Below are positions 1 to 9,300 of a stretch of 64,000 nucleotides of DNA, in pieces (position 1 is the stretch's first letter; each line of letters opens with the position of its first letter). The notes beneath the pieces are model-generated. The model had not been told where the DNA came from. It did no database searches and was given only the letters and a program-made list of their open reading frames with translations. The DNA lies in the NCBI GenBank assembly GCA_014873095.1, contig CP050848.1:5267850-5331849 (forward strand), read 5' to 3'. Both the position numbers and the translations under genes were made by a program. The stretch comes from Planctomycetales bacterium ZRK34 (GTDB lineage: Bacteria > Planctomycetota > Phycisphaerae > Phycisphaerales > Zrk34).

Positions 1-597
1 ATCGTGGAAGTCGGCTCGCTTTTCGCCGTTGAGGTAGGTGACGATGTGGTCGCCGATGGCCTCGATGCGAACATGGTTCCACTGCTCAGGCTTGTAGAGT
101 TTCTTGCCCTGCTCGCTGAACGCTTTGGCATTGCCGCCGCAGCGTCCGGGGTACAGCCAACTGCGCCGGCCTTCTTCGTAAATGCCGCTCATCCACGACC
201 GGCTGAGCTTGTTGGCGTCGATTTCACACTGGTAGCCGTGCACGCGTCCGGCGGGAATCTTCTTTTCCTTGTCGCCGTCCTTCCAGGTCTTGGTTTCGCT
301 GTAGCAATGCGAACGAATCTGCACACCGCTGTTGAGCTCGGGGTGGCACTTGTATTCGTATTCGAGGATGAAGTCGCCGTAGGTCTGCTCGGTGCAGAGG
401 AAGCTGTTGGGCGTGTTGGGCACGGAGGTGCCGACGATGCAACCGTCCTTGACCTCGTATTTGGCCTTGCCGCCGCGCTGCACCCAGCCGTCGAGCGTCT
501 TGCCGTCAAACAACGGTACGAATTTGTCGGCCGCCATCAGCGAGCCGGCCGAGCACAGCACAAACGCAATCAGCAGAAAACGTTGGAATGGTTGCAT
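1..597 (-). CDS. DUF1080 (3-keto-disaccharide hydrolase-like) secreted protein, partial
   Basis: The minus-strand reading frame is open from the ATG at 597 to the left edge of the window (199 codons), so the C-terminus is missing. It opens with a signal peptide (MQPFQRFLLIAFVLCSAGSL, cleavage near MAA-D) and continues with FVPLFDGKTLDGWVQRGG, the typical start of the DUF1080/3-keto-disaccharide hydrolase fold. Further on are GDFILEYEYK, NSGVQIRSH and a stretch around YEEGRRSWLYPG, the usual strands of this concanavalin-like family. Members act outside the cytoplasm on carbohydrates; the substrate here cannot be read. The gene is separated from the next upstream minus-strand gene by a terminator at 800-830, so it is probably transcribed on its own from within 600-800. 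Confidence 0.85.
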   Translation of the reverse strand, partial: MQPFQRFLLIAFVLCSAGSLMAADKFVPLFDGKTLDGWVQRGGKAKYEVKDGCIVGTSVPNTPNSFLCTEQTYGDFILEYEYKCHPELNSGVQIRSHCYSETKTWKDGDKEKKIPAGRVHGYQCEIDANKLSRSWMSGIYEEGRRSWLYPGRCGGNAKAFSEQGKKLYKPEQWNHVRIEAIGDHIVTYLNGEKRADFHD

Positions 598-799
598 ATC
601 GAATTCCTTTATCCGATGGATCGTGGGAGTGAAGTCATTTATCGTAACCCCGCCGGTACGGCGGAGCAATGCGTTTTGGTGCGATAGTCAAACCGTCGGC
701 ATCTTCAGACAAAAAATCGGTATCGAGTTGAGACACTTCATTTCTACGCTCGGGCGGGCTGAGTGTTCTGAATGTGAAATGACAGGGTCGTGTCATCAC

Positions 800-830
800 A
801 AAAAAAGGTCGCACGGCGAACCGTGCGACC
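800..830 (-). terminator. Rho-independent terminator for the 862-1509 gene
   Basis: A perfect 10-bp inverted repeat (807-816 with 821-830, CGAA loop) is followed on the minus strand by a run of seven T (800-806). It lies just downstream of the stop codon of the minus-strand gene ending at 862. Confidence 0.85.
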
Positions 831-861
831 TTGAAGTCGAAAATCAGATTTGTTCGGACGA

Positions 862-1509
862 TCAGGCGGCGTGATTGTACTGCACCGGCGAGGCGGCAGC
901 CTGCGGGCGAACGATGCTCTGAACGCGGGTGAACAAAGCGGCGCTGGCGGCGGCGAACTTGCGACCGGCCAAGTGACGCAGCGGCGAGGCCAGCAGCAGG
1001 TTGGCGAAAGCCCCCACGCCGGCGCCGGCGATCAGACCGGCCAGGGCCACCGAGGCAACCGCGCCGAGGGAAACACCGATCGTGGCAGCCGAAGCCACCA
1101 GCAGAGGCATCCGCAGGGCTTCCAGATCGCTGGTCTGCGACAGGATCATCGTAAACTGCGAAGAATTCTCATGCTGCGACCACTGGAAGGTCACCGACAC
1201 GGCCGTGCCGATATTCTGGCGGATACGCAGCGTCTTGGACCAGCCACCAGCCAGCGTGTTGTCCCCACCCTGATTGGCGATGGTGCAGCTTTCGCCGAAC
1301 TCAACGCTCATACGCTGGGCGAGTTGATCGCTGTAGGTACGGAGGTATTCAATAACCGCCTCAGAACCGGTCAGGTAGGCCGGCAGGGCGATTTGGCTGC
1401 TCGCGGTCCGCAGTTCGCCGGTGGTGGCGTAAGAACCGGAGAAAGCTTCGTGGCTGTAGATGGACCCGGTCAGCGAGGGGCTGTGTAGCTGGATGTTCGC
1501 AACGACCAT
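862..1509 (-). CDS. Hypothetical protein with hydrophobic C-terminal segment
   Basis: This 215-residue protein is not recognised as any family. I chose the ATG at 1509 (MVVANIQLHS) because AAGGAG sits 7 bases upstream; the frame is open further upstream but without such a site. The first ~130 residues are polar and mixed (SIYSHEAFSGSYATTGELRT). A long Ala/Gly-rich hydrophobic stretch follows (around LLVASAATIGVSLGAVASVA and AGLIAGAGVGAFANLLLA), enough for one or two membrane segments, and the tail is basic. A strong terminator follows at 800-830, so it looks like a single-gene transcript. The clear ribosome site and terminator make it a real gene; the function is unknown. Confidence 0.7.
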   Translation of the reverse strand: MVVANIQLHSPSLTGSIYSHEAFSGSYATTGELRTASSQIALPAYLTGSEAVIEYLRTYSDQLAQRMSVEFGESCTIANQGGDNTLAGGWSKTLRIRQNIGTAVSVTFQWSQHENSSQFTMILSQTSDLEALRMPLLVASAATIGVSLGAVASVALAGLIAGAGVGAFANLLLASPLRHLAGRKFAAASAALFTRVQSIVRPQAAASPVQYNHAA

Positions 1510-2215
1510 GGTGGGCTCCTTGTGCTTATAATCTCTCGCAATAACACAAGCAAGACTTGTGCCATCGCTCGGCATCCTTGTATCGGACGTCTTAAGCCGC
1601 TTGTTTACAGTCAATAACAGAAAATGGACGTTTTCTGCTGAATGCCGTTGTGGTTAAGCGGTTTGTCCGGATTGTGACACCGATGGACCGGAATGGCACA
1701 AGTGAATGACCCGCCTGCGGTGATTTGAGCACCTGCTGACGATTGCGCCGTGCGCGCGCAATAGACAAATTGTCCAGTGAAACCTTCTGCGCCATCTATC
1801 GTTGTCCTACGACGAATCGATGCCTTTTTTTCTGTCCACGCTGCGAAAACGACTCGCGACCGGCCGGTCCTCTCCAAGGATTCTGCGCCGAATCCTAAAC
1901 CAGCATGCCTCCCATATAGGGCAGCGTCCTTTTATTCGGACACTATCGTCGACGAAGGTTTCCGAAATGTCAAGTCAAATCCGAAAGTTTTCTGGCCGGG
2001 CCGCTCCGCAAGGGTTGTAGGGCCTGTGCCGGCAGGTTGCTTGGCGGGAACACCACCATGGCCCGTGTGAGGCAAGCAAACAACGATTTCGTGGTTGATC
2101 ATCCACACAGGCATGTGCCCAGTCCGCCAGAGCGATAGACGTGCCTAAAGTGGTATGGGCCGAGGGGTTGTCCGTTCGGTGGCCCAGACGGGCACAAACT
2201 TCATGGAGGTGTCGC
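1510..2215. other. Intergenic region, no gene seen
   Basis: About 700 bases lie between two divergent genes. Short open frames occur on both strands but none has a ribosome site or recognisable protein sequence. An inverted repeat TGGGCC/GGCCCA (2156-2161, 2181-2186) lies shortly before the UspA gene. Promoters for both flanking genes must lie here, but I cannot place them. Confidence 0.5.
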
Positions 2216-2665
2216 ATGAATCGTCTGCTGGTCGCGATCGATTTTTCCGACATCAGTTCGAAAGTGCTCACCACCAGCCTGAATCTGGCCCGGGCGTTGG
2301 CGGGTGAGTTGTACCTGATTCACGTGGCTGAGCCCGACCCCATATTCGTCGGACATGAGGTCGATCCGCAGGTGGATCGCGAGGCGTTGGCCCAGCGGCT
2401 TCGTGTCGAGCACAGCCGTTTACAGGAGATGGCCGCGCAGGTCGAATCGGCCGGCGTCAAGGTCACTCCGCTACTGGTGCAGGGGCCGACCGTCGAGAAA
2501 ATTCTGGATGAGGCCCAGCAATTGGAGGCCTCGCTGATCGTCATGGGAACCCACGGCCACGGCGCGCTGTACCAAACACTGGTCGGCAGTGTCAGCTCCG
2601 GCGTGCTACGAAAGACATCATGTCCTGTCGTGATGGTGCCGGCAAGCGGTCAGGCCGATACTTGA
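2216..2665 (+). CDS. Universal stress protein (UspA family)
   Basis: A 149-residue single-domain Usp protein. It starts MNRLLVAIDFSDISSKVL, the conserved first strand and Asp of the family. Near the C-terminus it carries the ATP-binding signature G-2x-G-9x-G-S (Gly111, Gly114, Gly124, Ser125), so it belongs to the nucleotide-binding branch. SCPVVMVP at 135-142 is the usual last strand. The start at 2216 is supported by GGAGG about 7 bases upstream; the frame is open further upstream without support. It is convergent with the Calx-beta gene, with only 9 bases between the two stops. Usp proteins act in the cytoplasm in stress and starvation responses; the specific role here is not visible. Confidence 0.92.
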   Translation: MNRLLVAIDFSDISSKVLTTSLNLARALAGELYLIHVAEPDPIFVGHEVDPQVDREALAQRLRVEHSRLQEMAAQVESAGVKVTPLLVQGPTVEKILDEAQQLEASLIVMGTHGHGALYQTLVGSVSSGVLRKTSCPVVMVPASGQADT

Positions 2666-2674
2666 ATTGCCAGA

Positions 2675-5600
2675 TTAAGCCACATCACGGAGCAGGCTGT
2701 CGATCTGATCCGTGGTGTCCGCGCTGTCGTATGATTGCAGGAAGCTGCTGAATTGGCTCGCTTCGGCCATGGGTTCGGCGCTCAGCCATGCGGCCTGCAT
2801 CTGGGCTTGTTCCTCGGCGAGTGATGAGTCGGCGGCTGCCCCATCGTTGTCGACGATCGTGCCGATCGCTTGATCCTCAGCGATCGTGGCGCCGTCAGCT
2901 CGGGACAGCATGACTTTGAATGTCTCGTTGGACTCAGACGTGGCATCGTCAACGATGACAACGCTGAACGTTTGAGTCATTTGGCCGGGATTGAATGTCA
3001 GAGTCTGTGAATTTTGCAGATAGTCCCCGCTGCCGACCTGCGCGGAGAAATTCTTGGTGCTCGCCATCACGGAGACGGTTTCGGTCGCCGCGTCGGACAA
3101 GGACACCGTAAACGTGGCCAGACCGTCATCTTCGGAGACCATGGCGTCGCTGATTGACAGCATCAGATCGGTGGGCGTAGAGGCATCGTTGTCGATAATG
3201 GTGCAAACGCCCTGGCCGTCGGCGATGGTGGCGCCGGAGAGGTTCACCATGAACTTTTCGGTGGATTCGATCAGTGTATCGTCATTGATGGCGACGGCGA
3301 ACGTCTTGGTTGTCTCGCCGGCGGCAAAAGTCAGCGTTTGCGATGTGCTTACGTAGTCGCCTTGGCCAGCCTGGGCGGTGTAGTTTCTCGTGGATGCGGT
3401 GACGGTGATGGCCTCGCTGGACGCTTCGGAAAGGGTCACAGTGAATACGGCTTGGCCATCGCCTTCATTGACAGTCACATCGTTGATCGAAACTTCAGGC
3501 GTAACATCCATGACCATGTCGTCGTTGAGGATGGTGCCCACACCCTGACTGTCGGCGACCTCGGCGCCGGTGGCGCCGGACAGATTCACCATAAAGCTTT
3601 CGTCGTTTTCAACGGTCGTATCGTCGTTGATCACGACGGTGAATGTCTTGGAGGTTTCGCCGGCTTCGAAGGTCAGTTTCTGGGAAGTGCTGATGTAGTC
3701 GCCACTGCCCGCCTGGGCAGTGAAGTTTTTCGTTGATGCGAACACGGTGACGGTCTCGGCCGACGCATCGGACAGCGTCACGGTGAACGTGGCCAGTCCG
3801 TCGCCTTCGTTGACAGTCACATTGTCGATCGAGAGCTTCGGCACGACGGCCTCGATCACATCATTGTCCATGATGGTGCCAAATCCCTGGCCGTCGCCAA
3901 TCGTGGCGCCGATCACGTTAGACAGACTCACCTGGAACGCTTCATCGATTTCGACTTCGGTGTCATCGAGAATGGACACGGTGAATGTCTTCGTGGTTTC
4001 ACCGGCCGCGAAAGTCAGTGTTTGCGATTTGGCGACATAATCTCCAGCCCCGGCCTGGGCGGTGAAGTTCTCCGTCGACGCGACAACGGTGACGACGTTG
4101 GTCGTCACTTCGGACAGGCTCACGGTAAAGGTGGCAACGCCATCGTCTTCGTTTACGGCTACGTCGTTGATCGAGACGGTCGGAACCACGGCCGGAGGCG
4201 CATCGGTGTCGAGAATCGTGGCGATACCCTGGGCATCTGCGAGGGTCGCGTTGGCGGCATTGCTGAGATTGACCGAGAAAGTTTCGGTGGATTCGACGTT
4301 TGTGTCATCGACCAGCGAGACCGAGAAGGTCTTGGAGGTTTCGCCGGCGGCGAAGGTCAGCGTCTGCGACTTGGCCAGGTAGTCAGAGCCGGAAAAGGCG
4401 GTATCGTCAGCGGTAGCGATGTCGACCGTTACGGTGTTGGTCGTGGCTTCGGATAAATTGACGGTAAAGATTGCGTTGCCGTCTTCTTCGTTGAGAATCA
4501 CATCCGACACGGAGATCGTCGGGATCACCGCCGGGGGGGGCGTCGACGGATCGACGATGTCGCCGGTGATGGTGTACTGGCCGATGGAGCCGTAGTCGGT
4601 GTAGCCGGTGGCCAGCGGATCGCCGCTGCCGGTGCCACTGATGTGCAGGTAGTATGTGCCTGCGGTGACAAATGTGTTGATTGAGGCGCCGAGCAGTGAA
4701 GCGGGGTTTGACGCGGTGATCAGCGTGCCGGTAGCGTCGAACAGTTCGGCCAGGATGTCGAGGTTGGCCCCGCGGCTGAATTCATCAATCGACAGGGAGA
4801 TGTCGCCCTCGCCGGTGGTGAAGCTGAAAACATCCGTGTCGGTATTGCGCTCGATGATGCCGTAAGCATCGACACTGCCGTCGAGTGAAGTCAGCGTGGC
4901 CGCATCGGCATCGGTGTTGCCATAGTCATCCGCACGGTATCCAAACCCGTTGTTGGAGGTGATGATCGACAGGTCGTCCTGCTTCTGGTTGGCGTCGGAG
5001 TATTCACCCTTGGACCACTGGGTCAGGTTCTGGTAATAGCCGACGCCCATGATGGGCGCCCAGCCGGTTTCGCCCGAGCCTTGGCCGGAGTAGTAACCGG
5101 TGGAGGAGGTGCCGTCGTGGCTCAGACCGAGCGTATGACCGACTTCGTGACTGATCGCTTCGGCGGTGTACTTTTCGTGACCGTTGCCGAGTTGGGCTTC
5201 GAAGACGAAGGCCGGCGTGTCTGAACTCCAGTTGTACGACCCGACATAGGCAACACCACCGGCCCCAGCGCCGTACCAGTCATAACTGGACCCGCCGATG
5301 ACAACGCGGACGCCCCATTCCGAATCACCCGAACCGGTTTTGCTCAGCGCAGCCGCGCCGGGATCCTCGGTGGTGATATCCACGTCGAAGCCGATGAAGT
5401 CTTCGGCCACGCGCTGCCAGATGTATTGAATGCGTTGCAGTTCAGCGTCGGAGAAGGAAGAGCCGTTGCCATCGAAGTCGTAGGCGGTGGTGATGATGTC
5501 AGCGCCGCTGTTGAAGGCACTGTTCCAGATGGTTCCGCTGGTGGTGTGGCCATCGAAGTCAAGGTAGATCGTCTTTGAGGCATTGGCGTTGGAATGCAGA

Positions 5601-5887
5601 GCGAATGTGTCACCGAGGGTGGCGAGTTGGGTGGTGGATTCAAGCTCGGTGATCGTGGCGGCATCCAGCGGTTGAGTCAGGTCCGGCGTGGGCGTGACTT
5701 CCAGATGATCCAGGTCAACACCGCCGCAGGCCAGGAATTCGGCGTCGAGCCCGACCAACGTCGTCAACAACAGACGTTGCTCCAGCGACTCAAGCCGCAA
5801 ACGCCTGCGCGTGTTGCGACGGCGGGCGTTTCGGCGAGCTTTGGCACGGGAGCGCGCCGCTTGGCGGCGCAGCGATTGTTCGGACAT
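2675..5887 (-). CDS. Large secreted zinc metalloprotease with five Calx-beta repeats
   Basis: A 1070-residue surface or secreted protein. The N-terminus is very Arg-rich and then reads LESLEQRLLL (about 32-41), the LEPR-XLL-type targeting motif of planctomycete surface proteins. Residues 247-257 hold HEVGHTLGLSH, a metzincin zinc site (HExxHxxGxxH), after a matrixin/reprolysin-like region. A PPC-like beta domain follows (about 320-445). Five Calx-beta repeats of about 105 residues come next, each with a VNEGDG-like start, SQTLTFAAGET and a FxVNLS core; these normally bind Ca2+. I chose ATG 5887 because GAGAGGG lies about 10 bases upstream; an in-frame upstream ATG lacks a site. It probably degrades protein outside the cell or acts in adhesion. 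The repeats are also similar at DNA level, which invites recombination. Confidence 0.88.
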   Translation of the reverse strand: MSEQSLRRQAARSRAKARRNARRRNTRRRLRLESLEQRLLLTTLVGLDAEFLACGGVDLDHLEVTPTPDLTQPLDAATITELESTTQLATLGDTFALHSNANASKTIYLDFDGHTTSGTIWNSAFNSGADIITTAYDFDGNGSSFSDAELQRIQYIWQRVAEDFIGFDVDITTEDPGAAALSKTGSGDSEWGVRVVIGGSSYDWYGAGAGGVAYVGSYNWSSDTPAFVFEAQLGNGHEKYTAEAISHEVGHTLGLSHDGTSSTGYYSGQGSGETGWAPIMGVGYYQNLTQWSKGEYSDANQKQDDLSIITSNNGFGYRADDYGNTDADAATLTSLDGSVDAYGIIERNTDTDVFSFTTGEGDISLSIDEFSRGANLDILAELFDATGTLITASNPASLLGASINTFVTAGTYYLHISGTGSGDPLATGYTDYGSIGQYTITGDIVDPSTPPPAVIPTISVSDVILNEEDGNAIFTVNLSEATTNTVTVDIATADDTAFSGSDYLAKSQTLTFAAGETSKTFSVSLVDDTNVESTETFSVNLSNAANATLADAQGIATILDTDAPPAVVPTVSINDVAVNEDDGVATFTVSLSEVTTNVVTVVASTENFTAQAGAGDYVAKSQTLTFAAGETTKTFTVSILDDTEVEIDEAFQVSLSNVIGATIGDGQGFGTIMDNDVIEAVVPKLSIDNVTVNEGDGLATFTVTLSDASAETVTVFASTKNFTAQAGSGDYISTSQKLTFEAGETSKTFTVVINDDTTVENDESFMVNLSGATGAEVADSQGVGTILNDDMVMDVTPEVSINDVTVNEGDGQAVFTVTLSEASSEAITVTASTRNYTAQAGQGDYVSTSQTLTFAAGETTKTFAVAINDDTLIESTEKFMVNLSGATIADGQGVCTIIDNDASTPTDLMLSISDAMVSEDDGLATFTVSLSDAATETVSVMASTKNFSAQVGSGDYLQNSQTLTFNPGQMTQTFSVVIVDDATSESNETFKVMLSRADGATIAEDQAIGTIVDNDGAAADSSLAEEQAQMQAAWLSAEPMAEASQFSSFLQSYDSADTTDQIDSLLRDVA

Positions 5888-6388
5888 GTTTAAAACCCTC
5901 TCTCGGCGATAAACACGGTATGTTACCAGGGAAGCTATTCTCACTGTTGATTATTTCTACCTGTACCCTCGTCCAATGCGAAGGACGCATTGAGTCGACG
6001 TGTCCGCCAACATTCAACTAATACAAATATCGGCTATCGAGGCAAGTTATTCTGGGAAAATTACGGTAGATGGAGAGGTAGGTATTTCCCTAATGAGGGA
6101 ACCCGCAGTGACGGTTGGCGCGTCTGTAACATCTGTGCGGCGTCCATTCGACATGGTTGCGTAAACAATCGATCTTCACTTGGAATAGACCTCTCGGAGG
6201 AGGCCATTAAATAAATCTTCAGATACTTGATCCAGGCTGAGTATTCATGAACTGCTAACGATCTGATGGTTTGTCTACCAGTCCGATTCCGAGTCCCCGG
6301 CCAGGTTTCTCGATGATCTCACGACAGTCTAGTTGTTTGAGCTCACGCCAGTAGATGTCGACTTCGTCGTCGCAACCGCCTCCAGGGT
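5888..6388. other. Intergenic region, no gene seen
   Basis: About 500 bases, less G+C-rich than the neighbouring genes. A 74-codon plus-strand frame (5990-6214) has no ribosome site or family resemblance. The region should hold the promoter of the Calx-beta gene and the end of the transcript of the large PEP-CTERM gene. I see no clear terminator. Confidence 0.5.
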
Positions 6389-9300
6389 TCACGTCATGCG
6401 GCGGCGGGCAAATGTCAGCACCACAGCAACGATAACCGCAGTGGCGGGTTCGGGGGTCTGAGCGGCGGCGACAAAAGCCTCCAGCATGGCAACGGATTGG
6501 CCGTAGTGCTGACTGAGCAGGACCAGGTCGGCGATGTCGATCGAGCCGTCCTGGTTGAAGTCGCCTTGGGTCCAACTCACATCATCGGCGCTGCCGTAAT
6601 TCTGACTCAACCGCGTCAGGTCGGCGATGTCGACGATGTTGTCCGTGTTGGCATCGCCGATGAGTGTTGCCCGCACGAGGACCGATCCGTCCAAGCCGCC
6701 GAGGTCCTCGTCATACAACACCGCAAGCGCCAGATCCTCAAGCGGGCCGACGGCCGACAGATCGATTGCATCAAATCGTCCGGTACGCTGCCCGTTATAG
6801 GTCAGAATCTCATAGACTTGGCCGGGGGCGGGAGCGGCATCTTTGAGCAACGCCAGGTTCAGCGTGCCGGCAAGCGCCACGTCGCCGGTGATGGCGACAC
6901 AGTCGGCGGCATCGGTGTCAATTTCAATGTCGACCTTGGCGGTCGCATCAAGCGTGAGGTTGCCCCCAAGATTGAGCGTGCCAATCGACAGGCCCGGGCG
7001 AACGGTCGCGCCGCCGGTGACAACCAGATCGTTGGTCAGCGTGCCGGTGCCGGAGACAGACTTGCTGGAGCCGGTGACGGTAAGCGTCGGCGCGATGCCG
7101 TCGCGGAGCACAGTCAACGACTGATCGGCGTGCACACGGTAACTGGCTGCGAGTGTGACCGAATCGCCGAGCAGGTTGATCGTGGCGTCGTCGCCCCCGG
7201 ACTCGATGCGACCGGCAAGGTTGAGCGACGCCCCACCAACGAGGGTGACCTGTGAATCACGACCTACGGTCGTGACACCGGACATCGTAAGTTTGGCGGG
7301 ACCGTCAACAACGAGGTTGACATCGTCAGCGATGGCGACACTGCCGCTGAATGTGGAAGCCGAATCGAGTGTGAACGTCGTGTTCTGGAGGAACTGGACG
7401 CCGCCGCTGATTTTGCCACCGGAGATCGACGTGAGCGTGCCACCTTCCATGGCAACATTGCCGGCGAGCGTGATCGACTGCACCGCCAGCGTGGCGCCCT
7501 CACGAACATGCGCGACACCGGCGCCGAGCGACTTCGATGACATGGTGCTCATCTTGACATCGTCGATGATCCAATCACCGGAGAAACCGCTGTTGTCGCT
7601 GTAGAACTCGAAGGTGCGAAGCAGATCTTCATCGTCGGAGTCGATCAGTTGGATATCGTGTTCGCCGGTAAATTCGCTGTAAATGCGGGTAAAGCCGTTG
7701 ACATCCATGACGGAGTCGGCGGTGACGTCGACGTTGCCATAGAGGTAGGTCGAGAATCCCGTGGTGGACAGGCCGCCGTCAAATTGGATTGTTCCTCCAT
7801 CGAGCACCACCGAGCCATCGACAGCCGTTCTTCTTTCCTGCAGCCGCATCGTGCCGCCGGAGTGAATCAGGTATTGACCGGTCGTGAATGCCACGGGAGT
7901 TTTCTGACCGGCATTGATCCTGATCGTTCCGTCGAAAACTTCGATATCGCCGCTGAAATCAGGGCATGAGCCGTTCAGCCGGAGTTCGTGTCTGCTGGTC
8001 TTGATGATTTTGCCGGTGCCGCCGATGAGCGCGAGGGTGCCAGCTTCCACGTGATACTCGTCGGCATCAACACCGCCAGCCGAGCCGCCGTCGCGCAACG
8101 TGAGCTGGTCGACGTGGAGATACCCGTCGGCCAGCGCGGCGTTGTTCAGCGAGCCGCCGTTGATAAAGACGTTCGTATTGACTGGCATTGCATCGAGTGA
8201 GGTAACGGACACTCTGCCCACGATATGGGTGTCGCCTGTGTAGGTGTTGTGGCCCGAAAGCGTGTATGAAGAGTTGCTCAGGAAACTGACGCTGACAGGG
8301 CCGAAGGCGTTATCCACGAGGTCGACGGCGATGTCAATACCGATGCCATTGTCGTTGATGAAGAATAGTTCGCTGGACGAGGGCCCGGTGGTGAGGCTGC
8401 CATTGGACAGGGCAAGCGAACCTGGCCGCACAAGCAAGCCGCCCGAGTCCACCACCAGTTGATGGCCGCCGAGGTCCAGTTTCGCGTCGATATCGTAGGC
8501 GACAGTCAGCGAGTTGATGGTGCGGTCCGCGGTCAGCGCGGTTGGCGAGGCGGTGAGCAGAACGTTGTCCGATGCGGCGGCTGAGTCGACCTCGGCGGCG
8601 CGTATGACGCCGGTTTGCGAGAGGGCGCGTACACCGTTGGTCGTGTCATACGTTGCGAAATCCCAGCCATCGGTCACAGCCCAGCCGCCGATGATGTCGT
8701 CGTTGAGCGTCGGCGCGGCGTCAATGAAAACGTGCGGATCGAGCGCGTCGCCACCACCGACCACGCCGGGTGTTCCGGAGTCCTGCTGTGTTTCAAACAG
8801 CAGTCCGGCGCCGGCCGTCCGACTGATGGACGCCAGGTGCAGGGTCATGCCGTTGGTATTGACACGGGCAAGATTCACGGAAGACATCCCGCGTGCAGCG
8901 GTGACCGCGCCGACGGTTTCGGAGACGACGTCCGCAGCGTTGTAGCTGCCGCGCAGTTCGAACGTGCCGCCGAGCAGCGTGATGGGAATGCTGTCGCCGA
9001 GCCGGTCGGCCAGATTCATCGTGCCCGAGTTGTCGATCGAAAACACGAGCGGCTGACGGCCGCCGATGACAACTTCGGACGTGGTATGCAGTTGACCAGC
9101 ATCGCTCAGGGCCAATTTGCCGATATTGGGGAAGCCGGACATTAACAAGGTCTTGCCGGTGTAGGCCGCTTGATCAGTAACTATGCTGATCGTGCCGCTG
9201 GAGATGGCCAAGTCACCACCGGTGATGGGTCCAGCCAATCTGAACGCTTGATTCGAATCCGATATAACCCGTGCGCCGGGGTTTAGTCTGAGTGAGCCGT

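Noticed and set aside
4..687. 227-codon plus-strand frame
   Set aside because: It is antisense to the DUF1080 gene, whose signal peptide and conserved start are clear on the minus strand.
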